The translations under genes were made by a program, and so were the position numbers. Shown piece by piece: positions 23,301-34,769 of a stretch of 64,000 bases of DNA; the stretch's first letter is position 1, and every line of letters starts with the position of its first letter. Origin of the DNA: Lentinula raphanica. Lineage: Eukaryota > Basidiomycota > Agaricomycetes > Agaricales > Omphalotaceae. The notes under the pieces are model-generated. The model was not told the DNA's origin, searched no databases, and worked only from the letters and a program-made list of their open reading frames with translations. The stretch lies in assembly GCA_027919835.1 (NCBI GenBank), contig JANVFP010000009.1, positions 124,001 to 188,000 on the forward strand, given 5' to 3'.

Positions 23301-23469
23301 TCTTCGTTTCTGGATTCGAAATTCAAAACCCACGAGCTCCATCTCCGAGTCCTAAATGTGTACTGCTCTGACTCGGCGATTCCTAAATGCTTCACTGAAG
23401 AGTACGAACTATATATGTTCTACATATTGCACAACACAACACTACATGTTATCTAGAACGAATGTGGTA

Positions 23470-24469
23470 CTACTGCTTTGGCTTGAATTCTAGTAATCTA
23501 GGGTCATCCGCAGAACGTTCGCGTATAATATTCGCCAGCAAGTCACTGTACACCTTCTGTAGCTCCGCATCTGTCTCGGAAATCGCATCTCCCGATCCAC
23601 TTCCCTTTACGTGCAACATGCCTGCCACAAGATAATACCAGTCATCATTCATCTCGATTTCCAAGCCCGCCTTTTTGGCCTCGGACACCGCATGGAACAG
23701 ATAGAGAAGATTCGTTGCCGGCTTGGCATCGTTGATAGTATGGAGGAATTCGATTGTCTGGGTTTTCGCAGTCGACTCGGAAGCATACGTGATCATTCCT
23801 ACGGCTATTCCTGGGTTGCTAGACACCTTGTCGGTTCCTCTAAGCCCGGGGCCCCATTTGACGGAAGAAACACGTTTTGGTTTCCTGGTTTGGCCTCCTG
23901 CGGCTAGCATTGCAGCTGTTGCAGAGATATCGGTATGAGGTAGGTTTATGGCAAAGTAATTCCCGCCTTGCAAAGCCCACTTGTCTTTGGGTGCAGCAGG
24001 CTTGCTCGGTGAAAGTTTGCGGTTTACTAGGTACAAGATGATTTCGAAAGGTTCTAAATCAGCGAGGTGAAAGGAATGTGGGGTTTGGATATTGAATGAT
24101 GGAGAGAACGACTTGGAGCAACATTGTCACTTACGATTTCGATCAGCTGATTGAGTAGGTCGTAATTCCAGTTCAGCAAGCGTTACTCCCGTGTGAACGA
24201 AGTCTAAACAGCAGTTGAAGGAAACGAAGATCTCATTTCAGCAATAATCAAGACGATGACCAAAGTTGTAGCTTACAATTTGGATCGACTTGTTGAGCAG
24301 TTTCCGGTTGAGCAGGCAGTTGGTCTCGGTTTCGTTTCGCCGGGGCAGCTAATACTCCTCTGATAGCTGGGGTCCCTCCAAAATGATCATGGAGAGAGAG
24401 GAAGAGTATAAGCGCCCCCCAGAGCAAGTGCGAAAGGGAGAGTTTTGGTCGGATGGGGTCAGAGTGCAT
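23470..24469 (-). CDS. Micro-exon secreted protein (MESP) E, intact
   Basis: Three exons on minus: signal exon 24277-24469, one micro-exon 24135-24203 (69 nt, phase 1-1), and large exon 23470-24053. The sum is 846 nt, or 281 residues. The N-terminus MHSDPIRPKLSLSHLL is followed by a hydrophobic stretch and HFGGTPAIRGVLAAP, the same signal layout as copies A-D. The C-terminal domain belongs to a second subfamily with F and G: it has KWALQGGNYFAINLP, a GPGLRG motif, a TYASEST motif and NDDWYYLVAGMLHVKGSGSG. The W-Y-Y-L/V core aligns with the WYVMLR core of subfamily 1. The function is unknown. Confidence 0.75.
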
Positions 24470-24727
24470 GTTTCAGACGCGAGTACGGCGAGAGAGATTG
24501 AGAGCGAAATGACTCGAAAAGGTTGTCAAACTAGAACAGGCGATGAACGAGACAAGGGATGAGAAAGTTCATAATGAGCATGGCTTCAACATCAACGATG
24601 ATATTGACTTACGTTGTGTAGAAGGAGAGAGCAAGCGAAAGTTGTTGACGAGCTAGAGAGGTTACGGTACAGAGCGTCGAAATGAGTATGACATCGTGCA
24701 AAGGGCGAGGAGATAATATGCACGTAC

Positions 24728-24837
24728 CTGTGGCCTTGTGAAGTCCAAGTGAGGTTATTAGTGAGAGTGATAGCAGCCCGCTGCAATTTTGAATTTTCGA
24801 GTTCCGAGGTAAAACGTTTGACCAGCAAATCGATTAT
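24728..24837 (-). promoter_or_regulatory. Conserved 5' leader exon of MESP E
   Basis: Begins ATAATCGATTTGCTGGTCAA and ends GGCCACAG/GTACGT. It has no ATG. It is followed by a second leader exon and intron before the start codon. Confidence 0.6.
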
Positions 24838-24839
24838 CT

Positions 24840-25545
24840 ACGACCCCAAGAGGTTTTTTTGAGAACTATCGGTCTCGTAGTGATGGCCAAGGTCAAGGTT
24901 GCGTCGATGATATGTTGCGCGGGCGACAACGAACGGTTGATTTCATTCGATGGGCAGCAAAACGTCGTTGAAGGTGAAGAAGATATAGATATAGATATGT
25001 GGGTGAGAGTGAGAACGTATACGAAACGAGTTGGTAGCACTTACCGGTTGCAAATTGCGCAGGCTGCAAATAGCAGACAGTCTAGGATTGAACGAAGAAC
25101 GAGGGGGGGTGAGATGCAGCCTTGCGGTGGCGTGGATTATTATATCTAAAATGCTACAAGATTATTCCGCATAGCCTCTTGAGTCTTTTGTTGCTCGAAC
25201 AGATTGAAAAAAAACCCACAAAGCAGTGCCACTTTGGCACATCCCTTAACATCCCTTAACCTTCCTTGACCTTCCTTGACCCTCACAAGCCAGTGACCAT
25301 ACATATGGCATATCAGCGCATATACTGTTTCAGACTGCTCTATGAAACCGGCGTCCAATCGATTGGCGACGATACGAATCGAAGTCCATGCGTACTTCTG
25401 CGTTATTTTTCTCTTTACGCCGTACGGTCTCGTACGGTATGCATCAATCCAAAGATGTCGATTCTGAACAGGGAGGGATAATACCGGTACCGCTACGAAT
25501 CGGACAAAGCGTCGCGTTCAAAGTTGGGAAGCGAGTGCCAGTCTA
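24840..25545. other. Upstream region of MESP E and 3' flank of the kinase-like gene
   Basis: 24840-25045 is the first leader intron, with the shared AAGAGGTTTTTTT/GGGGTC block. A donor GGTAAGTGCTACC (minus) lies near 25040. The rest has no supported feature. Confidence 0.45.
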
Positions 25546-25549
25546 ATAT

Positions 25550-26752
25550 CTATTTCCGAGTCTTTCTCCATTCCAAAAACTCGTTCACAATCGAAGGATC
25601 ACCCGCCATATAGTACTCGACTGCCCAATTCAAAGCGAATTGCCGGTCGAACCAGTCCACCTGAAAGGAAAAACTCAGCAATTTCCTGAGCAGAATTTGA
25701 AAGGGCACTTACAAACATGGCGTCGTCGATTGCTTTTTTCTCTCCATGCGATCTCAGGAGTCCAGTGTGGTCCCAGTCGATCATCGCCACGCCTTTCACT
25801 CTAAGACCAGAAGATCTCTGCACAAGGTCGACCAGCACATTCCCGTTATGAATATCCTTCCTGGTGAAAGAAAAAAGAGCACGACCGGGATTCAAAATAC
25901 AGGATATTCAAGAGTGAAAGAAGTTCCTTACCCTGGAAGTAATCGATCTTCGTTGCTCTTTGTTTCGAAAGCGTATTTGTGGAGCTGTTTCTTCGTCTTC
26001 ACTCGGACTGAGGCGAGCGCTGCCTGCTGTTCCTCCTGTCCTGCGTCCAACCACAGCTCGTTTTCTACTACCGCTCCACCAGGTTTCTGTTTCATCAAGA
26101 TAGCACCAACCTCTTGGCCGTTGGCGCGGTCTATCAGTATCCCTGTGTGGTGCGGAATTCCGAGTTGTTCCATGGCGTGGGGTTCGCAAGAGGCAACTAT
26201 CTTTCCTTCATCGGATGTGATGTCAACCGCTTTCACAAGATAATCTCCTTTGTACTCCTTGCCTCCGAAGGTGAATTTCTTTGCGTCGACACTGTAGATA
26301 TTATAATTGTTGCCTCCGTTGTTTTTGATATTGTCCCAAGGGTTAGAAAGAGGGAGCCTCGCGAACTCTTTGCTACCCTTCTTCCCTGTTGGAAGCACTG
26401 TCAATCGAACAAGCCTTGACGAACGCAAATGTGGACTGACAGAAATACTCATCATTTTGGTTCATGCCTGGACATTCGAGCTTCTGAAATGATTCAATCC
26501 AACTCTACAAAAGCATTCATCGATTAGTATGATCGAAAATTTGTTCAACAACTGCTAGAAAACACTGACTTGGTGCTTTACATTATTCTGATATACCTGA
26601 TCGTGTTTCCAATTCCAAAAGCTATGCCAATCTTCCTCAGTCGAGAAAGGTTCTTTCGGGCGCGCCCTCGGCGTCGGCATAGCGTGTGCGCTCAAGTCGA
26701 AACCAAGCAAACAACCGACAAGCGGCAGTAGCAGATTTTGGCGGGCTACCAT
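25550..26752 (-). CDS. Secreted APH/kinase-like protein 1
   Basis: Five exons on minus: 26570-26752, 26468-26504 (37 nt), 25932-26385, 25713-25860 and 25550-25660. The sum is 933 nt, or 310 residues. It starts MVARQNLLLPLVGCLLGF with SAHA, a signal peptide. A kinase-like fold of the APH type is suggested by YLVKAVDI (candidate ATP-site Lys), CEPHAMEQLGI (candidate Glu), KDIHNGNVLV (Asp and Asn of the catalytic loop, Asn at +5) and VAMIDWDHTG (metal-binding Asp). The His two before the catalytic Asp is Gly. The donor of the second intron is GC (CCAG/GCATGA); the 37-nt exon is the same length in all three paralogues, which supports this. A secreted kinase-like enzyme or binding protein is inferred; its substrate is unknown. 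Confidence 0.7.
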
Positions 26753-26759
26753 TCTTGTG

Positions 26760-28005
26760 GGAGCTGTATAGAACTCTTTGATATTGGGTATTCAGTGGTC
26801 GTTGGGAAAAGGAGAGCACGTATGACTTTGGTTTCTCTGGCCAGCAGAGAAAAGTCGTAGCGGTGGGGAGGAGAAAAAGTTATTGATGTGATGATTGAGG
26901 CCGTCCGACTACATAAACCGCCCATCATGGCATTTTCCACGCTCTTCGTTCTACAGCTTTAGGTTCGATACATATCCATTATCTATTCCTAACACCGTCG
27001 GAACAATAAATTGTTTAGGGGGTCCTTTCCTGACTGTGCGCTTGCAAGAGTCAGCCCGAGGCTGACCAGGAAGGTGGACAAGTATGGGGGTCCGATAGAC
27101 AAGACTTAGGCCCTGATCGGATACAGTGGGAACTTGGTCGACGGTGAGAAGGTGAGAAAGTAGAAGAGGGATGAAAAAGTTGAAAGGTTTGAAGAAGGTG
27201 GAAGGGAACGAGAAAGAGGGGTGAATTCAGAATTGGAGAACAAACTTTGAGGAAGTCAATGAGTCCCTTCAAAACCTGTTTCTTGGTCCTTCCGTTTTTT
27301 CGTGGTTGTTGTCTTCGGTGTGACGGGGAGGGGATGGGGGGTGGGTTTCGTTGCTGGAGATGGAGAGAGGAGGAGGAGATATTGAGAAAGGAGGGCCCAT
27401 TATTATTATTAACCAATGAATCACAGATTCGTTACCCGCCATAACGCCCAAGCGGACTCACGCAGTTTAGTATCGGACGTTTCTCCCATCCGACAGAGGT
27501 ATCTATATCATTATCCATATATCCTCCAAGTTTCCGAGTTCTACGTTCATCCTCGTCTATTCTCGTGGTTTGGGGTTTTTTTCTAGTTCTAAGAGAGATT
27601 ATCAATTTATCGATCAGTTGGAGTATTCTTTAAACGACAGTGGATTATACCATTATTGTACTAGCTGTACTTATTGCCCAAGCTTCGTTTAAACCAGTTC
27701 AGAGTCGTTGAAAGGAAGGCGGCTGGAAGGCGAGAGAGAGCGGCGAGCGCTCATCGAATTTCACCGAGGTCCGCGGCAAATCATTACGTAGTTCGTCCTA
27801 GCCATTGAATCAGGGTCTTTCTCTTAGCTATAACTGTAACTTCTCTCTCTTCCAAATCTTCAAGCTTCAACGTTTCAACTCCAGCTTCAACTTTGTCAAA
27901 AAGCGAATATCCTCCACACTCCTTCCTTTCTCGCTTCTTCTACTCGTACATTACATCGAAATCATAAACCGCTGAAAACAAAAAACATAAACATAAACAT
28001 CAACA
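26760..28005. other. Divergent promoter region between kinase-like gene 1 and MAM3-like gene
   Basis: 26760-26900 is the promoter part duplicated at 34770-34915. 27430-28009 is the MAM3-like promoter and leader, whose relatives occur at 10000, 17500, 22700 and (inverted) 36430-36900. The two start codons are about 1.26 kb apart and point away from each other. Short open frames at 27050-27450 have no support. Confidence 0.5.
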
Positions 28006-28009
28006 AAAA

Positions 28010-31000
28010 ATGCGAAGAACCTCTCTTTTTCTCCACCTCCCATTCCTCCGCCTCTTCGCTCGTCAAGCTCGGAATGTCGTCTTTGGGCTCGGGTCGTATG
28101 TCTTCCTAGCGTCTACGTCCACGGCGGCTAGTGTGAACGCAAAACCTCTAGCAGTGGATGTGTTTGGCGTATCGAATGGAGTATCGAGTATACAGACACC
28201 GACGACGACGACACACGACGACACACCCGAATACGGCTCGCCCGAGTTTTGGTGGAAGATGGGGATCAGTGTGTTCTTGGTGCTTCTGGGAGGGGTGTTT
28301 GCCGGGTGGGTTTTTCGAATTCCTGCTTCATTACCGCTCGTGTAGTCGTGCTTTCTTCGTTACTGCGTTGGTTGGTTGGTTTGTGAACGGAACGATTTCG
28401 TTCGTTTGGCGTTCGTTCGTTTCTTCGTTCTTCCTCCATACTTCATACATCCTACATCCTACGCTCGTGTCTCTACAGACTACACCTCTCTCTCTTACTA
28501 CCTCTTTCTGCCCTCTTCCTGCTCCAAACTGCCAAGCTACGATCACAACACACAATACTAATCAACAAATTCTCCGCTCACCATTGTACAATGTATAGGT
28601 TAACCCTCGGCCTCATGGGCCTAGACGAGTTACACCTTCGGGTCTTGGCTGCGTCGAGCGATGATAGGCAGGAGAAGGCGAATGCGAAGAAAGGTGTGTG
28701 TAGAGAGTTCAGGGTGTTTCGTTAGATCCTTTCGGTCGGCTGGGCTAAGGCAGGAATCACTAGTCCTCAAGTTGATGTCAAAAGGGCGACATTGGGTGTT
28801 GGTCGTGCGTTTCTTTCTCCCCTTTCTTAACTCGTACTCTCGAGCTGAAGCTCAAGTGACATGGTATCGTTGTTTCGTTATAGGTGCTCCTCTTGGGCAA
28901 TGTGGTTCGTAAACCTTTCCGGTCTTTAGAATCTCTCTCTTACCTTCTCAATCGTCAACGCATTCCGCTCAACGAACACCTCTTTCCATTTCCATCTCAA
29001 CCCATTCTCTCCCCATTCCAACGTTCCAACGTTTCCACCATTCGACCATGTCCATGATCCATTTCCGCCTCCGAATCGGTCAAACCGTCCAAACTGTCCA
29101 AACTGTGTAACCTGTGTAAATGACCTGATGCATTAATGCAAAACAGATCGTGAACGAGAGTTTGCCTATTTTCTTAGATGGCGCTGTACGTCTCTTCCTC
29201 CTGATCCTAATTCTCCTCTCCTACATTATCCTATTCTCTTCTCTCTCTCGCTCTCTTTCGAGACCCGCTCCTTCGTGTTCTGCTTTTCAAGTCTGCTACA
29301 GTGTTAACGTTAATCGATATCGATTTGATCTTCTTCTAGATCGGAGGAGGGATAGCTGCGGTGGTTATATCCACGACCGCGATCGGTACGTTTTGGTTTC
29401 TTATGTTTCTCATGTTGCTTCGAATGGTTAACTCATGATACGCATGATGCGCATGATGTTACAGTGATTTTCGGGTATGTTATTCGTCTGGACTCTGGAG
29501 AAGGTCGAGGAAGGGGAAACTGACGAAAAGATTGATGATTCATTCGAATTTCGGGGATGTTTAGAGAGTGAGTGGATTCAATCTTTTTTGTGCTATTGAT
29601 CTGGATCTCGTGTTTCAGAATCATACCTCAAGCTGTTAGTGTCCGCTACGGTCTATCGATAGGAGCGAAATGTGCTCCGTTCGTGTTGGGGTTGATGTGG
29701 CTTATGTGTGAGTCACACTTTTCTCTCTTCTCCAACGACTACCATTACTGACTTTACAATTTCCCCACCCCACAGCTCCCCTCGCCTACCCCATCGCCAA
29801 ACTGCTCGACCGTGTCCTCGGCTCCTCCGAAACGCACACGTACAAAAAAGCCGAGCTCAAGTCTTTCCTCCAGTTCCACCGCACGGGCGAGGAGCCCTTG
29901 AGGGACGATGAGATCAGTATCTTGAATGGAGTGCTGGAGTTGAACACGAAGCGGGTCGAGGGGATTATGACTAGGATTGAGGATGTGGTAAAGTTGAGTG
30001 CGGATACGGTGTTGGATCATAAGACGCTAGATGCGATGTGAGTGACGTATACACGCGTTTACTTCACACTGTCCATCTCCCTCAGACGCTAACGCTTCCG
30101 TGCTACGCCTATGCTCCCGCTCTACAGACTCTCGAGCGGGTACTCCCGTTTCCCGATCCACGAACCTGGAAACCCGCTCGCGTTCGTCGGGTTGTTGCTT
30201 ATCAAAAAGGTATGTACGGGGAAGCAATTTTGCAATCGACGATTCGACATATGATGCATCTGTTATAACTCGTTTCTGGTCGTTATCACAGCTCCTGCAA
30301 TACGACCCCTCCCAGTGTCTCCCGATCTCGAGCTTCCCGCTATCGATCTTACCAGAAGCTCCACCGACGATTAATTGTTTCCAGGCATTGGATTATTTGT
30401 GAGTGTCTCTTTGAAATCTTATGGTGAACTTTCAACTGCTCAATCTGAACCACGCTCGTTTCATTTCGTTTTTGCCTTCTAGCCAAACAGGCCGTGCGCA
30501 TCTTCTACTGATCAGCTCGACACCGGGATACGCGGGTGGTGCGTTGGGTGTGGTCACGTTGGAGGATATCATCGAGGTGTGTTCCTCACCCTTTTCTTCA
30601 TATTTCGCCACCTCACCACCTCCACCACCTCACCATCGGACCCAACTTGATTCTCCAGGAAATAATATCTGAAGAAATCGTAGACGAGACAGATCGGTAT
30701 GAGGATAACGTGAGTAAGAGAAAGGCGAAGAGGGCGACGACGGCGACGATTATGAGAGGGTGAGTCGCTCTCTTTTCACTCTCACTCTTCTCACTCTCTT
30801 CTTGATCCTCTCTCAATTCATTCGCGCGTGAACTCACCATGTCACAGCATCGTCGAACGCGAACGCAAACGAGACTCCTTCGGGTCCTACAAATCCATCA
30901 CGAACCTCTCTGGAGGCGCGGCGCATCTTAGTTTTGGGGTTGGCTCGGTCGAAGGGGTGAGTGCGAATGGGATGGTGAGGACGCCGGGTGTAGAGACGGG

Positions 31001-31184
31001 TGAACCGGATGGAGGTGAAGGGGTGGTCACGGATGAGAGGGCGCCGTTGCTTGGAGGTGGGAGGGCGTATGGTACCGGTACGCCGATTAGCACGGTCAGG
31101 GATTATGCGCGGTCTCCACCTGCAGCAACCGGAGCGGGTGGTGCTGGTGGTGCTGGTCGAGGAGGAGGGGACGGAAATGAGTGA
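28010..31184 (+). CDS. MAM3: MAM3/CNNM-type DUF21-CBS membrane protein, intact
   Basis: Fifteen exons: 28010-28305, 28599-28693, 28764-28801, 28884-28904, 29147-29185, 29340-29385, 29465-29474, 29565-29567, 29619-29707, 29776-30037, 30128-30209, 30292-30398, 30483-30576, 30659-30759 and 30848-31184. The sum is 1620 nt, or 539 residues. The order is: N-terminal signal or membrane region, EFWWKMGISVFLVLLGG, GLTLGLMGLDELHLRVLAAS, SKGRHWVLV, LLLGNVIVNESLPIFLD, VIFGEIIPQAVSVRYGL (DUF21), then a CBS pair (GYSRFPIH, GVVTLEDIIEEII) and a Gly/Ser-rich tail. Yeast Mam3 and animal CNNM proteins are linked to Mg2+/metal homeostasis at vacuolar or plasma membranes. The Glu of GEIIPQ is only restored by a 3-nt exon (AGA, 29565-29567). 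This is the apparent source of the many fragments in the window. Confidence 0.88.
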
Positions 31185-31189
31185 GGATG

Positions 31190-32200
31190 GGTAACGATAC
31201 TAGGGAGAGGTGTGTAGATGGAGATGGTTATCTAAATCTAAACGTATTGCGACGCAGAGTTTGCTTTTTTCCGTTCGTTGTCCCTTGTTCGTTGTTTGTT
31301 GTTTTCTTCCTCACTTTGCTATCACATCACATACACCATCCTTTTGTTAAGGTTAAGACTCGTAGACTTATTTGCATCGTTCGATCTCGACTCTCTTCGT
31401 AGCTCATTGTAAAACCCAGATTCCTCCTCCTGCGTCCTTGCTGCCTTGCTTCCCTAATCCATATGCATACTACCTCAGACACCCCTACACAACATTCAAC
31501 ATTGTCTATGCCATCCTCCATGACCCATCAACGCGTCAACGTTGTCAACGTTCAACGTTTGGGGTCCCAATGCAAATCTCTCCTTGTGGATGATCGATGA
31601 TCAATTCGGACAGTCACACCAGTTGAAGTTTCAAGTTTGTGATAAAACAGGGGACATCAGTTTGACAATGAGGTGTCTGTTTTGGTGAGAGTCCGACGAG
31701 GTTCCAACGGGGTCCGACGTCTCGCTAAATGAGCATTGAACGGTTTCAAGTTTGTGATACTTAGAACAAGAGCATTGGTTTGAGGGTCGATTTTGTGGAG
31801 GGTCTGACCACGTCCGACGAGGTCCGACGTCGCAACAGAATCTGAACAAGGCTCTGCAGGGCTCTGGCGGATGATCTTGTAGTTGGAATTGAGATATAAA
31901 CCCAAGCCATTGCACGTTCATTCCGCCCCACCCTCCCCCCAAATTTTTCATTCTTGAGTCTATCCGTTAACAACCTGTGCAATTTGACGTGTAAAACACT
32001 CAAGCCAACATCTCTCGCCGGTAAGTGCTACTACCCAATTCACACTCGCACTCATTTTCATTTTCTTCTTCTTCACCCTGTGCCGTTTTCTTCTCTATCA
32101 AACGAAACCCATCGTTTGTTGTCACCCGGCGCAATGGGCACATCACCGACACTCACTACGACACCTATAGCTCTCAAAAAAAAAAAACGCCTTGGAGTCC
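31190..32200. other. 3' flank of MAM3-like gene and promoter of MESP F
   Basis: 31620-31835 holds an imperfect direct repeat. A TATA-like GATATAAACC at about 31892 is followed by a first leader exon ending CTCGCCG/GTAAGTGCT (about 32020) without any ATG. The intron then runs to CTATAG at 32206. Confidence 0.5.
31625..31832. repeat. Imperfect tandem duplication of about 105 bp
   Basis: Two diverged copies share GTTTCAAGTTTGTGATA near the start and GACGAGGT-CCGACGTC near the end (31630-31724 and 31740-31832). Confidence 0.6.
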
Positions 32201-32206
32201 CTATAG

Positions 32207-32316
32207 ATAATTGATTTGCTGGTCAAACTTTCCATCTCGGAACTCGAAATTTCAAACCTGCAGCAGGCTGCTACATATCACTCTAGCTAACTGTCTTGAA
32301 CTTCACGAAGCCAAAG
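32207..32316 (+). promoter_or_regulatory. Conserved 5' leader exon of MESP F
   Basis: Begins ATAATTGATTTGCTGGTCAA after CTATAG and ends CCAAAG/GTATGTGC. It has no ATG. Two further leader exons follow before the start at 32580, giving an ATG-free leader of four exons. Confidence 0.62.
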
Positions 32317-32579
32317 GTATGTGCATATTACCTCCTCCTTCCAATATCTCATACTGATTTCAGCCTTCCGTACCTCTTTAGCTCGTCAACAACTTCTCTC
32401 GCTCACCCCTTCCACGCAATGTAGGTCTAAATCTCATCGTGGGACATCGAAGCCATACTCAGCACAACTTTTTCAACCTCTTCCTCGTCCATCACCGTCC
32501 CGTCACCTGCTCTAGTTCAACAACCTTCTCTCGTTCCTCGTTCTCGTTCTCACTATCTTACTGTATTCGTCTCTCAAAC

Positions 32580-33581
32580 ATGCACCCTCTGCAACCTGGC
32601 ATCCGACCAAAACTTGCCCGCTCGGTCTTGCTCTGCGGGGCGCTTATGCTCTTCCTATCTTTCCATGATCATTTTGGAGGAACCCCGGCTATCAAAGGAG
32701 TCTTAGCTGCCCCAATGAACCGAAATCAAAACATACCGCCTGCTCAACAGGCTGAACTGCATCGTAAGCTACAACATCGGTTGTTGTCTTCATCATCGCT
32801 GAACTAGAAATCCTCATTCCCTTGGGCCTTCGCCTGCTTAGAACTCGCTCACATGGATGGAATAACGCTTGCTCAACTGGAAATGCCGCTTGCTCACTCG
32901 CAAATGCAGCCTGCCACTTCGCCACCGCCTGCGCAACCGGTTCATCACGAAAATCGTAAGCTGTGACCTTTTCTCATTATTCTTATCACTGCTGAGCCTT
33001 CACCTGCTAATCCAGAACCTTTCGAAGTCCCCTTGTATCTAAACCGCAAAGATGCCGCCTATAACCCCAGAGATGATTTACATAAGCGTGTTCTACCCAA
33101 AGAGAAGTGGGTTGTGCAAGGGGGGGCCGATTACTTTGCCATAAACCAGCCTGCCTCCGATAGCCCTAACAAACAGGCAGGAAGATATGTTCCTCCCGTC
33201 AGACGAGGCCCTGGACTTGGAGGACAGTCGGCGTTATCCAGGCCTGGAATGAGGATTGGCACACTCACTTATCCTTCCGAGTCAACCGCGGCACTCGAGA
33301 TGAACGAATTCGTCGACGAAGTCAAACAAATGGCCCAGGCAGACACGAATCTTCTCTACTTGCAAAATGTGCTGTCTAGAGGCGAAGGGAAGGGCCGGCT
33401 TGTTGTAGATGATGACTGGTATTATCTTATGGCGAGCATGTTGCATGCAAAGGGGACTGGAGAAGGAGCTGCAATTCCCGATAATAATGCGGAGCTACAG
33501 AAGGTGTACAGTGACATGTTGGAGAAAATGGTACACGAAAGGTCTGCATCGGACCATAGATTACTGAAGTTCAAACAGTAG
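32580..33581 (+). CDS. Micro-exon secreted protein (MESP) F, intact
   Basis: Three exons: 32580-32763, 32842-32955 (114 nt, phase 1-1) and 33016-33581. The sum is 864 nt, or 287 residues. The N-terminus MHPLQPGIRPKL is followed by a hydrophobic core and FGGTPAIKGVLAAP. The micro-exon encodes a Gln/Pro/His/Ala-rich linker with repeated LAQLE and LAHSQ-like units, which suggests fusion of smaller repeats. The large exon carries KWVVQGGADYFAINQP, GPGLGG, TYPSEST and DDDWYYLMASMLHAKGTGEG. It is the closest relative of copy E and lies in the opposite orientation on the other side of the MAM3-like gene. The function is unknown. Confidence 0.76.
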
Positions 33582-33589
33582 TACCATGC

Positions 33590-34165
33590 TCGTTACTAGG
33601 AAAAGAACAGCTGTTTGATTTTCACAAGATACAAGTGTAGAGCAATGTTATCTCCAAGTCGCCCTTCGCCATAATGCCAAACGCGCAAGCTTTGATCAGG
33701 ACTGATCAGGAGCGTGAGAAAGCGTGAGAATTACACTTCATCTTGTTTTCTGACCAGCGGTTCAGCGCTGTCCTGATCATAATGACGACTGTATGTTAGA
33801 CCGATACACGTCTCCTCTCTTGCCTTGATCAGTGCATCTGACATAAACAAAGCCCATCTAAACAGGTATGCGGTAGGCCGGTAGCACACGTCGGAGGAGA
33901 ACGTTCAGGTGTGTCTTGGCAACGGCTTTGCAACTTGTATGCAACGTAAAGTCAAACGCTCCCGGTGATCAATCGGAGGTGCGAATCAAAGGCCATAATT
34001 TTGTAGCATCGAGCGCTCACCGGTCATCTCTTGCCAAGATGATTGCAGTCATACGAAGCCAGATTGAGCTCTAACAAGAAGCTATCTCTTTTGTTTACTA
34101 CCACTCATTCTCTCTCGTTCTGGCATTCTTCCTCGTTCCTTACATCCGTAACCGTCCTTCCTTCC
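33590..34165. other. 3' flank of MESP F
   Basis: No gene supported. Parts (about 33650-34080) resemble the flank after MESP G (40180-40660), for example the block GCATCTGACA near 33835 and 40430. This shows that F and G were duplicated with their downstream sequence. Confidence 0.5.
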
Positions 34166-34169
34166 CTTT

Positions 34170-34335
34170 TTGCTTATTCGAGCATCGTCAAGCGCAAACG
34201 CAAACACAACTCCTTCCCGCGGTCCTACAAATTCTTCACCAACCTCGCCGGCTATGCTCTCAACTGCGGAGTTGGATCGATTGAGGCTATGGATGCGAGT
34301 ATGCGGACGGTTGAATACGGTTGAAGCCAATGTAG
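34170..34335 (+). pseudogene. MAM3-like last-exon remnant downstream of MESP F
   Basis: Reads SIVKRKRKHNSFPRSYKFFT and a Gly-x-Gly-Ser-Ile-Glu motif, matching IVERERKRDSFGSYKSITNL and GVGSVEG of the intact gene. Frame is lost about 150 bases later. Confidence 0.65.
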
Positions 34336-34338
34336 GGG

Positions 34339-34500
34339 ATGGATTCGATAGAAGACTGAAAGAAAAGGGTGCCGTTACTTGGTCGTGGGCCTGCTGCGTA
34401 TGGGAGTCAGAGTCAGAGGATGGATTCGACAGAGGATTGAAAGAAAAGGGCGCCGTTAGTGGTCGTGAGCCTGCGTATGGGAGTCAGAGTCCGGGTCGGG
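34339..34500. repeat. Two diverged copies of an about 80-bp tandem repeat
   Basis: GGATGGATTCGA followed by AGAAAAGGG, GCCGTTA and TATGGGAGTCAGAGT occurs at 34339-34417 and again at 34420-34490. Confidence 0.8.
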
Positions 34501-34769
34501 GTTAGACGAGGACGATTACGGGGAAAACTGACAAGTGACTCGGAATTGATTTTTGGCTTTGGTTTTGATTTGGAATTATAGAGAGTGAGACTCTTTCGTG
34601 TTCTAGCATCGAAGCGTTTTCCAACCTCAGCATCCTTCCTGTTCAGAATCAGGTATTTTCACCTTCGTTGGTTGATCGCTTTCTTTTCCTCACACTCTCA
34701 AGCCCTTCCGAAATACTCTCATATCTCCAAATATTCTGGATCTCCAAACATTGTCCTTGCAGCTTAGGA

